A stretch of 64,000 nucleotides of DNA, from assembly GCF_043641075.1 (NCBI RefSeq), contig NZ_JBHZRC010000001.1:1674001-1738000 (forward strand), in the 5' to 3' direction. The stretch comes from Bacillus_BD oryzisoli_A (lineage in GTDB: Bacteria > Bacillota > Bacilli > Bacillales > Cytobacillaceae). This document shows positions 16,849-26,228 of the stretch, piece after piece (position 1 is the stretch's first letter; each line of letters opens with the position of its first letter). A program made the translations under genes and the position numbers. The notes below the pieces were generated by a model. The model was not told where the DNA came from. It worked only from the letters and a program-made list of their open reading frames with translations, and made no database searches.

Positions 16849-17622
16849 TTAAATAACCTTTGCTTCATTATGAAGCAGTTGAACGAGTTCTTTTGCTTGC
16901 TGTTCAAGCTCACCCTCCAATATACGGCCTGCTTCTTTTTTCGGTGGAAGGAAAATTTCAATTGTTTTTGTTTTCGCCTCCACATCGTCCTCTTCAAGAT
17001 TCAAATCATCTAATTCAAGCTCAGCAAGCGGCTTTTTCTTAGCCTTCATAATCCCTGGTAACGAAGGATAGCGCGGTTCATTTAATCCCTGCTGCGCCGT
17101 CACTAATAATGGCAGATTTGTTTCAATTACTTCGGAGTCACCTTCTACATCTCGTACGACTGTGGCTCTAGTTCCATCTATATCAAGCTTTGTTATTGTC
17201 GTTACATAGTTCATTCCGAGCAGTTCTGCTACCCTTGGACCGACTTGACCTGAGCCCCCATCAATGGCTACATTTCCGCCAAGAATTAAGTCAGGTGACT
17301 TATCCTTTAAGTACTCCGCGATAATTTTCGCCGTTGTATACTGATCTCCATTTTCAATAGCATCTTCTATGTTGATTAGAACCGCCTTATCTGCTCCCAT
17401 CGCTAAGGCAGTTCGGAGCTGAGTAACCGCCTCTTGACTGCCGATAGAAATAACCGTTACTTCCCCTCCCTGTGCCTCTCTCACTTGAATTGCTTCCTCT
17501 ACTGCATATTCATCATAGGGATTAATAATAAATTCAGCACCATCCTCATTAATACAGCAAGCGGAAAGAGTGATTTTCTCTTCCGTATCAAATGTTCTTT
17601 TCATTAAGACATATATGTTCAA
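16849..17622 (-). CDS. etfB: Electron transfer flavoprotein beta subunit
   Basis: A 257-residue AMP-binding partner of EtfA. The beta signature appears in AMGADKAVLI, GGNVAIDGGSGQVGPRVAELLG and the recognition-loop region around 190. The gene is 42 bases upstream of etfA and 91 bases downstream of fadB, consistent with one transcript devoted to beta-oxidation electron flow. Confidence 0.95.
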   Translation of the reverse strand: MNIYVLMKRTFDTEEKITLSACCINEDGAEFIINPYDEYAVEEAIQVREAQGGEVTVISIGSQEAVTQLRTALAMGADKAVLINIEDAIENGDQYTTAKIIAEYLKDKSPDLILGGNVAIDGGSGQVGPRVAELLGMNYVTTITKLDIDGTRATVVRDVEGDSEVIETNLPLLVTAQQGLNEPRYPSLPGIMKAKKKPLAELELDDLNLEEDDVEAKTKTIEIFLPPKKEAGRILEGELEQQAKELVQLLHNEAKVI

Positions 17623-17713
17623 ATGAAATGCCTCCTAATTTTATTATTTTTTCAATCCAAACTATCAGTTATAAGTGATGTACGCATACAAGACATAAAG
17701 TGGAGCTTCACTG

Positions 17714-18487
17714 TTAGGTTCCTTTAAACATAGGTTCTCTTTTTTCGATAAAAGCAGAAATACCCTCTTTCGCATCGTTGCTAGCAAACACTTCACCAAA
17801 GAGCTCCGCTTCTTTTTCAACTCCAGCATAATACTCGTTTGTTTTTGCAGCGTTTAATAGCGTAAGGATTGCTTTTATAGAGGCTGGACTTTTCTTTGCA
17901 ATTAATTTAGCCATTTCCTCCGTTTTACCAAGCAACTCCCTTTCAGGGAAAGCATGATTAGCTAATCCGTATTGAACCGCTTCTTTTCCAGTTATCGTTT
18001 GACTTGTCAATAGCATTTCAGCTGCCCGTGCCGTCCCAACATATCGAGGGAGCCTCTGTGAGCCGGCAAATCCCGGAATTAATCCAAGCTGCAGCTCCGG
18101 CAAGGCAAACTTTGCATCCTCAGCTGTCATTCTAATATGGCAGGCCATCGCTAACTCCAGTCCCCCTCCCAGTGCAGCGCCATGAATAGCCGCAATGATT
18201 GGTTTGGAAAAGGTTTCTATTCTCTCAAATAATGCTTGCCCATATTTGCCATATTGAACAAATTGTTCACTAGATTCTATACTAGTAAACTCTTTAATAT
18301 CAGCACCTGCAGAAAAAAAGCGACCTTCTCCGTGAATAATCACAGCTCTTATTTCAGCGTTTTTTTCAATTTCATCCAGAACGGCTGCGAGTTCCCTGAG
18401 TGTGCTTGAAGATAGTGCATTTGCAGGCGGCCGATGTAGCGTAATCTTCGCAACTCTATCTTGATAACTCCACTTTACATTCTCCAT
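17714..18487 (-). CDS. fadB: Enoyl-CoA hydratase (beta-oxidation)
   Basis: A 257-residue crotonase-fold enzyme, YsiB/FadB in B. subtilis. The oxyanion-hole segments GRFFSAGADIKEF and HGAALGGGLELAMACH and the catalytic Glu in PELQLGLIPG are present. It hydrates trans-2-enoyl-CoA. The ATG at 18487 has AGGTGG eight bases upstream; in-frame GTG codons at 18499 and 18496 overlap that site. In B. subtilis fadR (TetR-type repressor) lies between lcfA and this gene. Here the 168-base gap has no room for it. Confidence 0.9.
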   Translation of the reverse strand: MENVKWSYQDRVAKITLHRPPANALSSSTLRELAAVLDEIEKNAEIRAVIIHGEGRFFSAGADIKEFTSIESSEQFVQYGKYGQALFERIETFSKPIIAAIHGAALGGGLELAMACHIRMTAEDAKFALPELQLGLIPGFAGSQRLPRYVGTARAAEMLLTSQTITGKEAVQYGLANHAFPERELLGKTEEMAKLIAKKSPASIKAILTLLNAAKTNEYYAGVEKEAELFGEVFASNDAKEGISAFIEKREPMFKGT

Positions 18488-18631
18488 TTTTGACACCACC
18501 TAACGTATCCTTTTTCCTTAGACAATTGGCTTTAGACGGTCATTACATCATTTCGATATTATTTACTCTTTTCCTTCTATTAACAGAATTTTCAAACATA
18601 TATATCTATGTGTTTCAGCTTCAATCACGAT

Positions 18632-18652
18632 AAGAAGCCGGTATCCCGGCTT
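18632..18652 (-). terminator. Short hairpin after lcfA (weak terminator)
   Basis: Stem AAGCCGG/CCGGCTT immediately past the lcfA stop, followed by CTTAT on the minus strand. It may only partly separate lcfA from fadB. Confidence 0.45.
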
Positions 18653-18655
18653 TTA

Positions 18656-20356
18656 TCAATCCTTTTCATTGTCCTCAAAATGTTCAAGTTTATTTCTTTC
18701 CTCATCAATTAACACCCTGCGTAAAATTTTCCCAACGGTACTTTTTGGCAGTTCATTACGAAATTCATATATTCTTGGAACTTTATAAGCGGCAAGCTGT
18801 TTTCTTGAAAACTCATTAAGCTCCTGCTCTGTCACAAAGGCGCCTTTTTTCAGTACAATATACGCTTTTACGGTTTCACCGCGATACGAATCAGGGACGC
18901 CTGCAACGACTACCTCCTGTATTAATGGATGTTCGTAAAGTACTTCCTCGACCTCCCTTGGATATACGTTAAACCCACCTGCAATAATCATATCCTTTTT
19001 CCGGTCGACCACATAGAAAAGCCCTTCTTCATCCATATATCCGAGATCACCAGTGAAAAGCCAGCCATCTTGTAGGATATGCTCTGTTTCTTCTGGTTTA
19101 TTCCAATATCCCCTCATAATCTGCGGGCCTTTTATGATGATTTCTCCAATTTCCCCAGGTTGAAGCGGTTCCCCATTTTCCATTGATATTACTTTACAAT
19201 CTGTATCAGGCCAAGGTACCCCAATACTTCCTTTTTTTCTGGGACCCCATAAGAAATTTGCATGGGTAACCGGAGATGCTTCTGTCAGTCCATAGCCTTC
19301 CACAAGCTTTCCCCCTGTTTCCTGCTCAAATCGCTGTTGTACCTCAACCGGTAACGGTGCTGAGCCACTAAGACAGGAATCTATAGAGGATAAATCGTAT
19401 TTTTTAAAATCAGGATGGTTTAAGAGTCCAATGTAGATGGTTGGCGCTCCCGGGAATAAGGTTGGACGTTGTTTATGAATGGTCTTTAACGTCATTTCAG
19501 CGTCAAACCTCGGTAGCAGCACCATTTTATATGCTTCCAAAACAGCAAGTATCATTAACGTTGTGATTCCATACACGTGGAAAAATGGAATAATCCCGAG
19601 GATGATTTCCTCTCCTCGCTTACATTTATACAGCCACGCAGAACACATCGAACCATTTGCAACAAGATTTTTATGAGATAACATGACTCCTTTAGGGAAT
19701 CCCGTTGTCCCTCCCGTATATTGAAGGAGAGCAATATCCTCTTCATCGTGCAGCTCATTTTCTTTATAAGATGTTTTTGGGCCTTTTAAAATTTCTTTAA
19801 ATAAATGGTTATGATTCTCATGCTTTACATTCACAACGATTCCATATTGTTTTTTCTGGAGAAATGGATAGATGATGTTCTTCGGGAAGGGAAGGAAATC
19901 CTTAATAGCGGTTACAACGATATGCTGAAGATCTGTACTTGCTTTCACCTTTGTTACTCTGGGATATAAAATATCAAGGGTAATAATTAATTTGGTTCCG
20001 GAGTCCTTCAATTGGTACTGTAGTTCACGTTCAGTATATAGCGGGTTGGTTTCAACGACGATCCCTCCGGCCATTAAAATGCCGTAGAAGGAAATCACTG
20101 CCTGTGGACAATTAGGAAGCATAATGGCTGCACGATCGCCTTTTTCAATTCCTATTGACTGTAGATAAGCTGCTAGCTTCACTGCAGACTCATATATATA
20201 TTGAAACGTAAATTCCTTACCTAAGAAATGTACGGCTTTTTTAGTTGGAAATTCAGTTGCTGCTCTTTTCAAATAATATTGAAGCGGCTTATGTTCGTAA
20301 GATAATTGTGGCGGGATCTCCTCCGGATATAGTTGAAGCCATGGCCTTTCACTCAT
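18656..20356 (-). CDS. lcfA: Long-chain fatty-acid--CoA ligase
   Basis: A 566-residue AMP-forming synthetase that activates fatty acids with ATP and CoA for beta-oxidation. Motifs: P-loop YTGGTTGFPKGV, GYGLTEASP, TGDLGY, the linker DRKKDMIIAGGFNVYPREVEE and the catalytic Lys in LPKSTVGKILRR. It is membrane-associated or cytoplasmic, with no signal peptide. It heads the lcfA-fadB-etfBA block. RBS GGAGGGG. Confidence 0.95.
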   Translation of the reverse strand: MSERPWLQLYPEEIPPQLSYEHKPLQYYLKRAATEFPTKKAVHFLGKEFTFQYIYESAVKLAAYLQSIGIEKGDRAAIMLPNCPQAVISFYGILMAGGIVVETNPLYTERELQYQLKDSGTKLIITLDILYPRVTKVKASTDLQHIVVTAIKDFLPFPKNIIYPFLQKKQYGIVVNVKHENHNHLFKEILKGPKTSYKENELHDEEDIALLQYTGGTTGFPKGVMLSHKNLVANGSMCSAWLYKCKRGEEIILGIIPFFHVYGITTLMILAVLEAYKMVLLPRFDAEMTLKTIHKQRPTLFPGAPTIYIGLLNHPDFKKYDLSSIDSCLSGSAPLPVEVQQRFEQETGGKLVEGYGLTEASPVTHANFLWGPRKKGSIGVPWPDTDCKVISMENGEPLQPGEIGEIIIKGPQIMRGYWNKPEETEHILQDGWLFTGDLGYMDEEGLFYVVDRKKDMIIAGGFNVYPREVEEVLYEHPLIQEVVVAGVPDSYRGETVKAYIVLKKGAFVTEQELNEFSRKQLAAYKVPRIYEFRNELPKSTVGKILRRVLIDEERNKLEHFEDNEKD

Positions 20357-20382
20357 GATGCCCCTCCTTCCTCATGACAAAG

Positions 20383-20475
20383 CTAATTCAAATTCGCCTG
20401 TCGAATTTGCGTCCGGATTATTATCGAGCTCGCTCAATAAACTATCAGTAAAAATACGAGACATCCGCCGGAGGC
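20383..20475 (-). repeat. Family C repeat, copy 1
   Basis: On the minus strand it begins GCCTCCGGCGGATGTCTC, continues through a variable TCGA-containing middle and ends CGCAAATTCG...GGCGAATT. A second copy lies at 35349-35419, where the conserved ends are GCTTCCGGCGGATGTCTC and GGCGCAAAT...GGCGAATT. It has no coding capacity. It fills most of the gap upstream of lcfA, together with the 20517-20548 terminator. Confidence 0.7.
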
Positions 20476-20516
20476 TTCACTTATATATATAGTTTTTTTG
20501 GTGTGAATTAGAACAT

Positions 20517-20548
20517 AAAAAAAACGAACCTGAAAGACTCAGGTTCGT
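20517..20548 (-). terminator. Terminator after yshE and the small peptide gene
   Basis: Stem AACGAACCTGA/TCAGGTTCGTT followed by eight U residues on the minus strand, seven bases past the small-peptide stop codon. Confidence 0.9.
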
Positions 20549-20554
20549 TTTCCA

Positions 20555-20638
20555 TTAGCTAAAAAATACTAGATAGATAATCCCGATTAAGAAAAAAATA
20601 CCACAGCAAATCAATAGTATTTTTGCAAGTTTTTCCAC
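20555..20638 (-). CDS. Candidate 27-residue single-span membrane peptide
   Basis: Too short for usual gene calling. A GTG start at 20638 follows GGGAGAG by six bases, and that RBS directly follows the yshE stop. The reading frame ends at 20555, seven bases before a strong terminator. The peptide starts MEKLAKI and then has an almost uninterrupted hydrophobic stretch (about residues 8-26), so one transmembrane helix with the basic N-terminus inside is predicted. I do not recognise the sequence. Tight spacing, good RBS and the terminator placement support a real gene; the function is unknown. Confidence 0.6.
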   Translation of the reverse strand: MEKLAKILLICCGIFFLIGIIYLVFFS

Positions 20639-20652
20639 TTTATGCTCTCCCT

Positions 20653-21060
20653 TTACGTAATACTTGCTCCAATGACGTAGGACAGCCCAATCGAAATAAC
20701 CATCGAGATTAAGCCGACAGCTCTGTTATCATGTTCAATTTCTTCATCAATTTTGAAGGTTGGTGTTAAAAATTCAAAAATAAAATAACCAACTAGCAGA
20801 AGAAGGAATCCAAACACTCCCCATCCAACCATTGTAAGCAAACTATTGTTATGTTCAATAGAGAAACGGAAAATATTGGTGATGCCAAATATTTTTCCCC
20901 CGGTTGCCATTGCGACTGCCAAATTTCCCTTTTTTATTTCTGTCCAATTTTTATACTTTGTCACCAGTTCAAAAATAGCTAGGAACACAATGATACAAAG
21001 TATTACAACACTGTAATTAGCAGCTGTTTCAACATATTGGTTCTCCCAAAACTGATTCAT
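20653..21060 (-). CDS. yshE: DUF350 membrane protein YshE
   Basis: A 135-residue integral membrane protein with four predicted helices (about 17-35, 50-66, 75-95, 115-133), matching the DUF350 family; YshE in B. subtilis. The function is not established. It follows mutS2 by 17 bases, so it is co-transcribed with the DNA-maintenance genes above and with the small peptide below. Confidence 0.85.
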   Translation of the reverse strand: MNQFWENQYVETAANYSVVILCIIVFLAIFELVTKYKNWTEIKKGNLAVAMATGGKIFGITNIFRFSIEHNNSLLTMVGWGVFGFLLLLVGYFIFEFLTPTFKIDEEIEHDNRAVGLISMVISIGLSYVIGASIT

Positions 21061-21077
21061 GAAAGCCTCACCGCCCG

Positions 21078-23435
21078 TTATTTAAACTCTACTATCGTGA
21101 CCCCGGTACCGCCTTCTCCATGATCGCCAAAACGTATATTTTTAACTGCCCGATGATTTCGTAAATATTCCTGTACACCCTGCCGTAAAGCTCCCGTTCC
21201 CTTTCCATGAATAATCGAGACGCGAGGATAAGCTGCAAGTAATGCATCATCAATATACTTCTCAACCCTGGAAAGTGCATTCTCATATCTTTCACCACGC
21301 AAGTCCAACTCAAGACTCACATGAAAATCCTTTCCTCTGACCGTGGCCAACGGTTTTGTTTCCACTATTTTCGGTGTCTTAATGTACTCGAGATCCTTTT
21401 CCTCGACCTTCATCTTTAATATCCCTATTTGGACCTGCCACGTATCTGATGACACTTTCTCAAGCAATGTTCCTTTTTGATCGAAGCTTAATACTTTTAC
21501 CTCGTCACCAGGCTGGTACACATGTTTTTTTGTTTGCTTTGCAGTTAATGCCCTTGATTTTCTTTCCTTTGGAGCGGCTTCGCTTAATTTTCTTTGTGCA
21601 TCAATTAATTCATGTTCTTTTATTTCGGCATGCTTTTCATGACGCATTTTTCTTAGGTCATGTATGACGCCTTCTGCTTCTCTTTTTGCTTTTTCAATAA
21701 TATCACGTGCTTCATCAGTTGCCTTATCATATAAAGAGTCTTTCGTCTCGTAGTACTCAATCATTTGCTTTTGTAGATCTTTTTGCAGCATTTCTGCGTT
21801 TTTCAGAATCACATTTGCTTCTTGTAATTCTTTTTCCGCTTGTCGCTTGCTCTCCTCTAAGGAAGCAATCATATTTTCAACCTGATGGCTGTCTGTACTG
21901 ACAAATGAACGAGCTTTCTCAATCACGTTGTCACTTAATCCAAGCCGCTTAGAAATTTCGAACGCATTACTTCTTCCAGGAACACCGATCAATAATCGAT
22001 AGGTTGGACTTAGTGTTTCAATATCAAATTCGACGCTGGCGTTGACAACTCCTTCTCGATTATAGCCATACGCCTTTAATTCAGGATAATGGGTTGTAGC
22101 AATAACCCGAGCTCCCCTTCTATTAACCTCATCTAAAATAGAAATCGCTAGTGCTGCACCCTCCTGCGGGTCCGTTCCGGCACCTAGCTCGTCAAATAAC
22201 ACGAGGCTTTCAAAGTCTACACTTTTTAAAATTTCAACAATATTGACCATATGAGAGGAAAATGTACTTAAGCTCTGTTCTATGGATTGTTCATCACCGA
22301 TATCTGCATAAACAGCCCCAAAAACGGCCAATTCTGATCCATCCAATGCCGGAATCTGCAAACCTGCCTGCGCCATTAACGTGCAAAGACCAACCGTTTT
22401 TAAAGTAACCGTTTTTCCGCCTGTATTAGGACCTGTAATAACAATCGTTGTATAATCCTTCCCTAACGTAACATCGTTCGCTACGACTTCATCAATAGGA
22501 ATTAATGGGTGGCGTGCCTTGACTAAGGAAATTCGTCCTTCATGATTCATCAATGGCTTCGTTGCTTTAATCCTATTACTATAACGTGCCTTGGCAAACA
22601 TAAAGTCTACATCTGCAAGAACCTCCACAATCGTTTCAAGTTCAAAGCTATGCTCACCTGTTTGAGCAGAAAGCATGATGAGAATACGCTCTATTTCTTG
22701 TTGTTCCTTAACACGAATGTTCTGAATATCATTATTTAACTCGACAATTGCCTGCGGCTCAATGAAAAGCGTTTGTCCTGAAGAACTTTGGTCGTGGATC
22801 GTTCCGCCGTAATGTGCACGATATTCCTGCTTTACTGGAATAACAAATCGATCATTACGAATGGTGATGATTGCGTCAGAAAGCATTTTCTGAGCATTGG
22901 ATGAGCGAATCATGCTTTCTAAGCGTTCCCTTACCCTAGCCTCTTTCGAACGAAGCTGATTTCTGAGTGACCGGAGTGTATCACTTGCACTGTCTAGAAC
23001 TTCCCCGTTATCATCAATCGCATTTTTAATCGATTGTTCTAAATCAGCAAGAACAATAATCCGGCTTGCCTTTTCCATCAGAAGCGGAATCTCTCCATCC
23101 TCCTCTGAAAATTCTTCAATAAACCTTTTCATTTGTCTACTTGCATGGACCGTGCTGGCAACCTGCATTAATTCATGTGAACTAAGCATGCCCCCAATTA
23201 CCGCACGTTTTATATGAGGACGTATATCAAATATCCCGCCTAACGGAATAGTTGCTTTAATTCGGAACACCTTTGCTGCTTCATCTGTTTCTTCCTGTCT
23301 TTGTACAACCTCTTCAAAATCTAATGAAGGCACCAGCTTCTCAGCCTGTTCTCTTCCTAATGATGAAGATACATGCTCAAGTAGCTGCGCCTTCACTTTA
23401 TCAAATTCTAGTACTTTTAATACCTTTTGCTGCAT
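21078..23435 (-). CDS. mutS2: MutS2 family ATPase/endonuclease with Smr domain
   Basis: A 785-residue protein. It has an N-terminal MutS-like core, Walker A GPNTGGKT (about 334-341), Walker B LVLFDELGAGTDP, a long coiled coil (about 510-640) and a C-terminal Smr domain with LDLRGERYE, HGKGTG and GDHGEGGTGVT. It is not a mismatch-repair protein. MutS2 (RqcU/MutSB in B. subtilis) binds collided ribosomes in ribosome quality control and has also been linked to recombination control. It is located between polX and yshE. Confidence 0.95.
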   Translation of the reverse strand: MQQKVLKVLEFDKVKAQLLEHVSSSLGREQAEKLVPSLDFEEVVQRQEETDEAAKVFRIKATIPLGGIFDIRPHIKRAVIGGMLSSHELMQVASTVHASRQMKRFIEEFSEEDGEIPLLMEKASRIIVLADLEQSIKNAIDDNGEVLDSASDTLRSLRNQLRSKEARVRERLESMIRSSNAQKMLSDAIITIRNDRFVIPVKQEYRAHYGGTIHDQSSSGQTLFIEPQAIVELNNDIQNIRVKEQQEIERILIMLSAQTGEHSFELETIVEVLADVDFMFAKARYSNRIKATKPLMNHEGRISLVKARHPLIPIDEVVANDVTLGKDYTTIVITGPNTGGKTVTLKTVGLCTLMAQAGLQIPALDGSELAVFGAVYADIGDEQSIEQSLSTFSSHMVNIVEILKSVDFESLVLFDELGAGTDPQEGAALAISILDEVNRRGARVIATTHYPELKAYGYNREGVVNASVEFDIETLSPTYRLLIGVPGRSNAFEISKRLGLSDNVIEKARSFVSTDSHQVENMIASLEESKRQAEKELQEANVILKNAEMLQKDLQKQMIEYYETKDSLYDKATDEARDIIEKAKREAEGVIHDLRKMRHEKHAEIKEHELIDAQRKLSEAAPKERKSRALTAKQTKKHVYQPGDEVKVLSFDQKGTLLEKVSSDTWQVQIGILKMKVEEKDLEYIKTPKIVETKPLATVRGKDFHVSLELDLRGERYENALSRVEKYIDDALLAAYPRVSIIHGKGTGALRQGVQEYLRNHRAVKNIRFGDHGEGGTGVTIVEFK

Positions 23436-23484
23436 GGAGATATTTCCTCCCTCTATATTAGAAAGCGCAATAAGCCTTCCATAA

Positions 23485-25191
23485 TTACCGTTCTTTAAGA
23501 TAATCCATGAATTCTTGAATGTCCCATGTATTTAATACAGTTGTTTTTTTAATCCAACCCTTTTGGGCTGTCGAAACACCAATTTTCATATGGGCAAGTG
23601 TTTCTCTCTTATGGGCATCCGTATTAATCATTAGTTTAACTCCTGCTTCCTGTGCCTTTTGAATATGGTCAGCAGATAAGTCAAGCCGATTTGGATTTGC
23701 GTTTAACTCTAAAGCCGTGTTCGTTTCTTTTGCTAATTCAATAAGCAAATCCATATCGACTGGATAGCCCTCTCTCTTTCCAATCTTTCTTCCTGTCGGA
23801 TGGGCAATCAAATCTACATTTGCATTGAATAAAGCTGTTTTTAGCCGCTCCATAATTTTTTCCTGCGCTTGAGAAAAAGCTGAATGAATGGAGGCGATGA
23901 CAAAATCCATTTCCTCTAACAATTGATCATCGTAATCTAACGAACCGTCTGGTAAAATATCCATTTCTACTCCGGCTAGAATCGTAATATCCTCATATTT
24001 CTCATTTAACCGGTGAATTTCTTCCTTTTGTTTTCTCAGACGGTCAGGTGTTAGTCCGTTTGCTACCTTTAAAAATTGAGAATGATCGGTAATCGCCATA
24101 TATTGATAACCTTTAGCCCTGCAGGCCTCCACCATTTCTTCAATTGAATGAGCGCCATCACTCCAGGTCGTATGCATATGAAGATCCCCTTTTATATCGG
24201 AGAGAGAAATCAACCCGTAATCTTCTTTATATTCATCTACTTCTTTCCCATCTTCTCTCATCTCAGGCGGGATGAACGGTAGACCAAAATGTGCATAAAA
24301 ATCAGCTTCAGATGTAAAAGTCAAAACAGCACCATTCTCAGTTTGAACTCCATATTCACTAATTTTTTCACCTCTTGCTTTTGCAAGCTGTCTCATTCGT
24401 ACATTATGTTCCTTTGATCCGGTAAAATGATGTAATGTGGTGGCAAATTCCTCCGGCCGAACCAATCTGAAATCAATAGATACATCATATCCATTATCCA
24501 GTACAATGGATACCTTTGTATCACCTGCAGCAATGATATCCTTTATATCTGCCATTTTTAACAGTTGATCCTTAACCACTAATGGCTTTTCCGTAGCGAT
24601 AATAAAATCCAAATCCTTAATCGTTTCTTTTATTCTTCGTAAGCTGCCTGCCCGAGAAAATTTAACAACTTCCTCCATTTGTTCCAACGCCGCTTCAATC
24701 TTTTCCGCTAATGGCAGCATAAACGCAAGCGGAAGCCGATCCGGTCTGCCACCGGCCTGCAGGATTGCATGCAGGATGTTTTCTTCAGATTTTTTCCCAA
24801 AACCGGTTAATCCTTGAATCTTATGATTCCGGCACGCGTTCTCCAAGTCCTTGACATTTTCAATCCCCAGTTCCTTATACAGCCTGGCAATCTTTTTACC
24901 TCCTAAGCCAGGCAGCTGCAAGAGTGGAATTAAACCTTTTGGAACCTCCTCCTGCAGCTCTTTTAAAACCGAGGACTTTCCATCTCGCATGTATTCCTCA
25001 ATAACAGCTGCAGTTCCCTTGCCAATTCCCGGTAAGGCGGTAAAGTCTGTTATGTCAGCCAAATCTGCTTCATGTGTTTCCAGGGCTTGGGCTGCCTTTC
25101 TGAATGCAGAAACTTTAAACGTATTTTCTCCTTTTAATTCCATATAAATAGCAATCGTCTCTAATAAACGAACCATTTCTTTTTTATTCAT
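23485..25191 (-). CDS. polX: DNA polymerase X with PHP exonuclease domain
   Basis: A 568-residue repair polymerase (YshC). It has N-terminal helix-hairpin-helix segments (TALPGIGKGTAAVIEEY, LPGLGGKKIARLY), a family X nucleotidyltransferase palm with the metal-binding DLDFIIA and VSIDFRLV carboxylates, and a C-terminal PHP domain (LHMHTTWSDG, DHSQ, GVEMD, HPTGR, NTDAH) giving Mn-dependent 3'-5' exonuclease and AP endonuclease activity. The ATG at 25191 has AAGGA at suitable spacing; the ATG at 25197 overlaps the RBS. Confidence 0.94.
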   Translation of the reverse strand: MNKKEMVRLLETIAIYMELKGENTFKVSAFRKAAQALETHEADLADITDFTALPGIGKGTAAVIEEYMRDGKSSVLKELQEEVPKGLIPLLQLPGLGGKKIARLYKELGIENVKDLENACRNHKIQGLTGFGKKSEENILHAILQAGGRPDRLPLAFMLPLAEKIEAALEQMEEVVKFSRAGSLRRIKETIKDLDFIIATEKPLVVKDQLLKMADIKDIIAAGDTKVSIVLDNGYDVSIDFRLVRPEEFATTLHHFTGSKEHNVRMRQLAKARGEKISEYGVQTENGAVLTFTSEADFYAHFGLPFIPPEMREDGKEVDEYKEDYGLISLSDIKGDLHMHTTWSDGAHSIEEMVEACRAKGYQYMAITDHSQFLKVANGLTPDRLRKQKEEIHRLNEKYEDITILAGVEMDILPDGSLDYDDQLLEEMDFVIASIHSAFSQAQEKIMERLKTALFNANVDLIAHPTGRKIGKREGYPVDMDLLIELAKETNTALELNANPNRLDLSADHIQKAQEAGVKLMINTDAHKRETLAHMKIGVSTAQKGWIKKTTVLNTWDIQEFMDYLKER

Positions 25192-25243
25192 TGTCATCCT
25201 TCTTCACCTAAAGGCTCATCCCTTTTCTTCTTATTATTCCCTT

Positions 25244-25273
25244 AAAAAGAAAACTTCTCTCGAAAGAGAAGTT
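25244..25273 (-). terminator. Terminator of zapA-yshB
   Basis: Stem AACTTCTCT/AGAGAAGTT followed by TTCTTTTT. It touches the yshB stop codon and separates yshB from polX. Confidence 0.8.
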
Positions 25274-25817
25274 ATTTCACCGACGGGGCTTGTATCCATA
25301 AATCTTGAATATGCTGTGATAGGATTGGAGTTTGCTTTACAATGAATTCTGCAAGCACTGAATGCGTTAGTGATGTTTGAATCGATTCGATTGGCAGGAG
25401 TGCTGCTATAAATAATATAATAAACATGATAAGATAAACTTCAGTAAAGCCCAAAATCCCGCCTGCCCAAATATTTAATTGCTTTAGGATCGGAATTTGG
25501 GCAATAAAATCCAACATACTTCCGATAATTTGCAATAAGATTTTCACAGCAAAAAAAATCACGACAAATGCAATGGCGCGATAATAAGCATCTTCTAAAT
25601 TTGCATTTTCAAATAGCATAGAGTATGTAGAATTCATGTCAAGATTGGGAAATGGAATCCAGAGAGTTAATCTTGGCGCAAGCTGATCATAGTACAAATA
25701 AGCAACGATAAATGCAATAATAAATCCTGTAAGGTGAACAAGCTGGAGGATAAACCCTCTCTTTAACCCTACTAAAAATCCAAAAAATAAAATAATGAGT
25801 ACAGCTAGGTCTAACAT
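25272..25817 (-). CDS. yshB: CvpA-family membrane protein YshB
   Basis: A 181-residue inner-membrane protein of the CvpA/colicin V production family, with four predicted helices (about 2-22, 27-42, 75-95, 112-136). The N-terminal MLDLAVLIILFFGFLVG-type start is characteristic. The role in Bacillus is undefined. It follows zapA by seven bases, a pairing conserved in Bacillaceae. Confidence 0.88.
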   Translation of the reverse strand: MLDLAVLIILFFGFLVGLKRGFILQLVHLTGFIIAFIVAYLYYDQLAPRLTLWIPFPNLDMNSTYSMLFENANLEDAYYRAIAFVVIFFAVKILLQIIGSMLDFIAQIPILKQLNIWAGGILGFTEVYLIMFIILFIAALLPIESIQTSLTHSVLAEFIVKQTPILSQHIQDLWIQAPSVK

Positions 25818-25824
25818 GACTTTT

Positions 25825-26085
25825 TCAGTCCTTTACTCGTTTTAATTCTTCTTCTAAACGTTCAACTTGCTTCTTTAAGTTAAGATAGTCATTAACAGCA
25901 TTTATAGCTGTTAAAACGGCCAATTTATTGGTACCGAGAGAAGGATTCATGGAGTTAATTTCGCGCATTTTTCCATCTACCATTGAAGCAACCTGGTGTA
26001 TATGGCTTGGGCTCTCAGTGCCGATAATAACATACGTTACTCCGTAAATATCAACAGTTATGCGATTTTTTTTGGTCTGTGACAA
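25825..26085 (-). CDS. zapA: Cell division protein ZapA
   Basis: An 86-residue FtsZ-ring bundling protein. It has the N-terminal beta-rich head (ITVDIYGVTYVI) and a C-terminal coiled coil (LAVLTAINAVNDYLNLKK onward). I choose the TTG at 26085: GGAGG lies eight bases before it and the length matches B. subtilis ZapA. The upstream in-frame ATG at 26100 contains that RBS within its first codons and lacks its own. Confidence 0.92.
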   Translation of the reverse strand: MSQTKKNRITVDIYGVTYVIIGTESPSHIHQVASMVDGKMREINSMNPSLGTNKLAVLTAINAVNDYLNLKKQVERLEEELKRVKD

Positions 26086-26228
26086 GCTGCATGCCTCCAT
26101 TCGAAAAGAATCCTAATCATAATGATAACATGAACAGAAAACAGTGAAAAGAAAGAAATGTAAGTTTGAGTTGAAGAATGTCAAATTACGTCTTAATGGG
26201 TCTGATGAATAGATAAGGAGTGAGTCTT

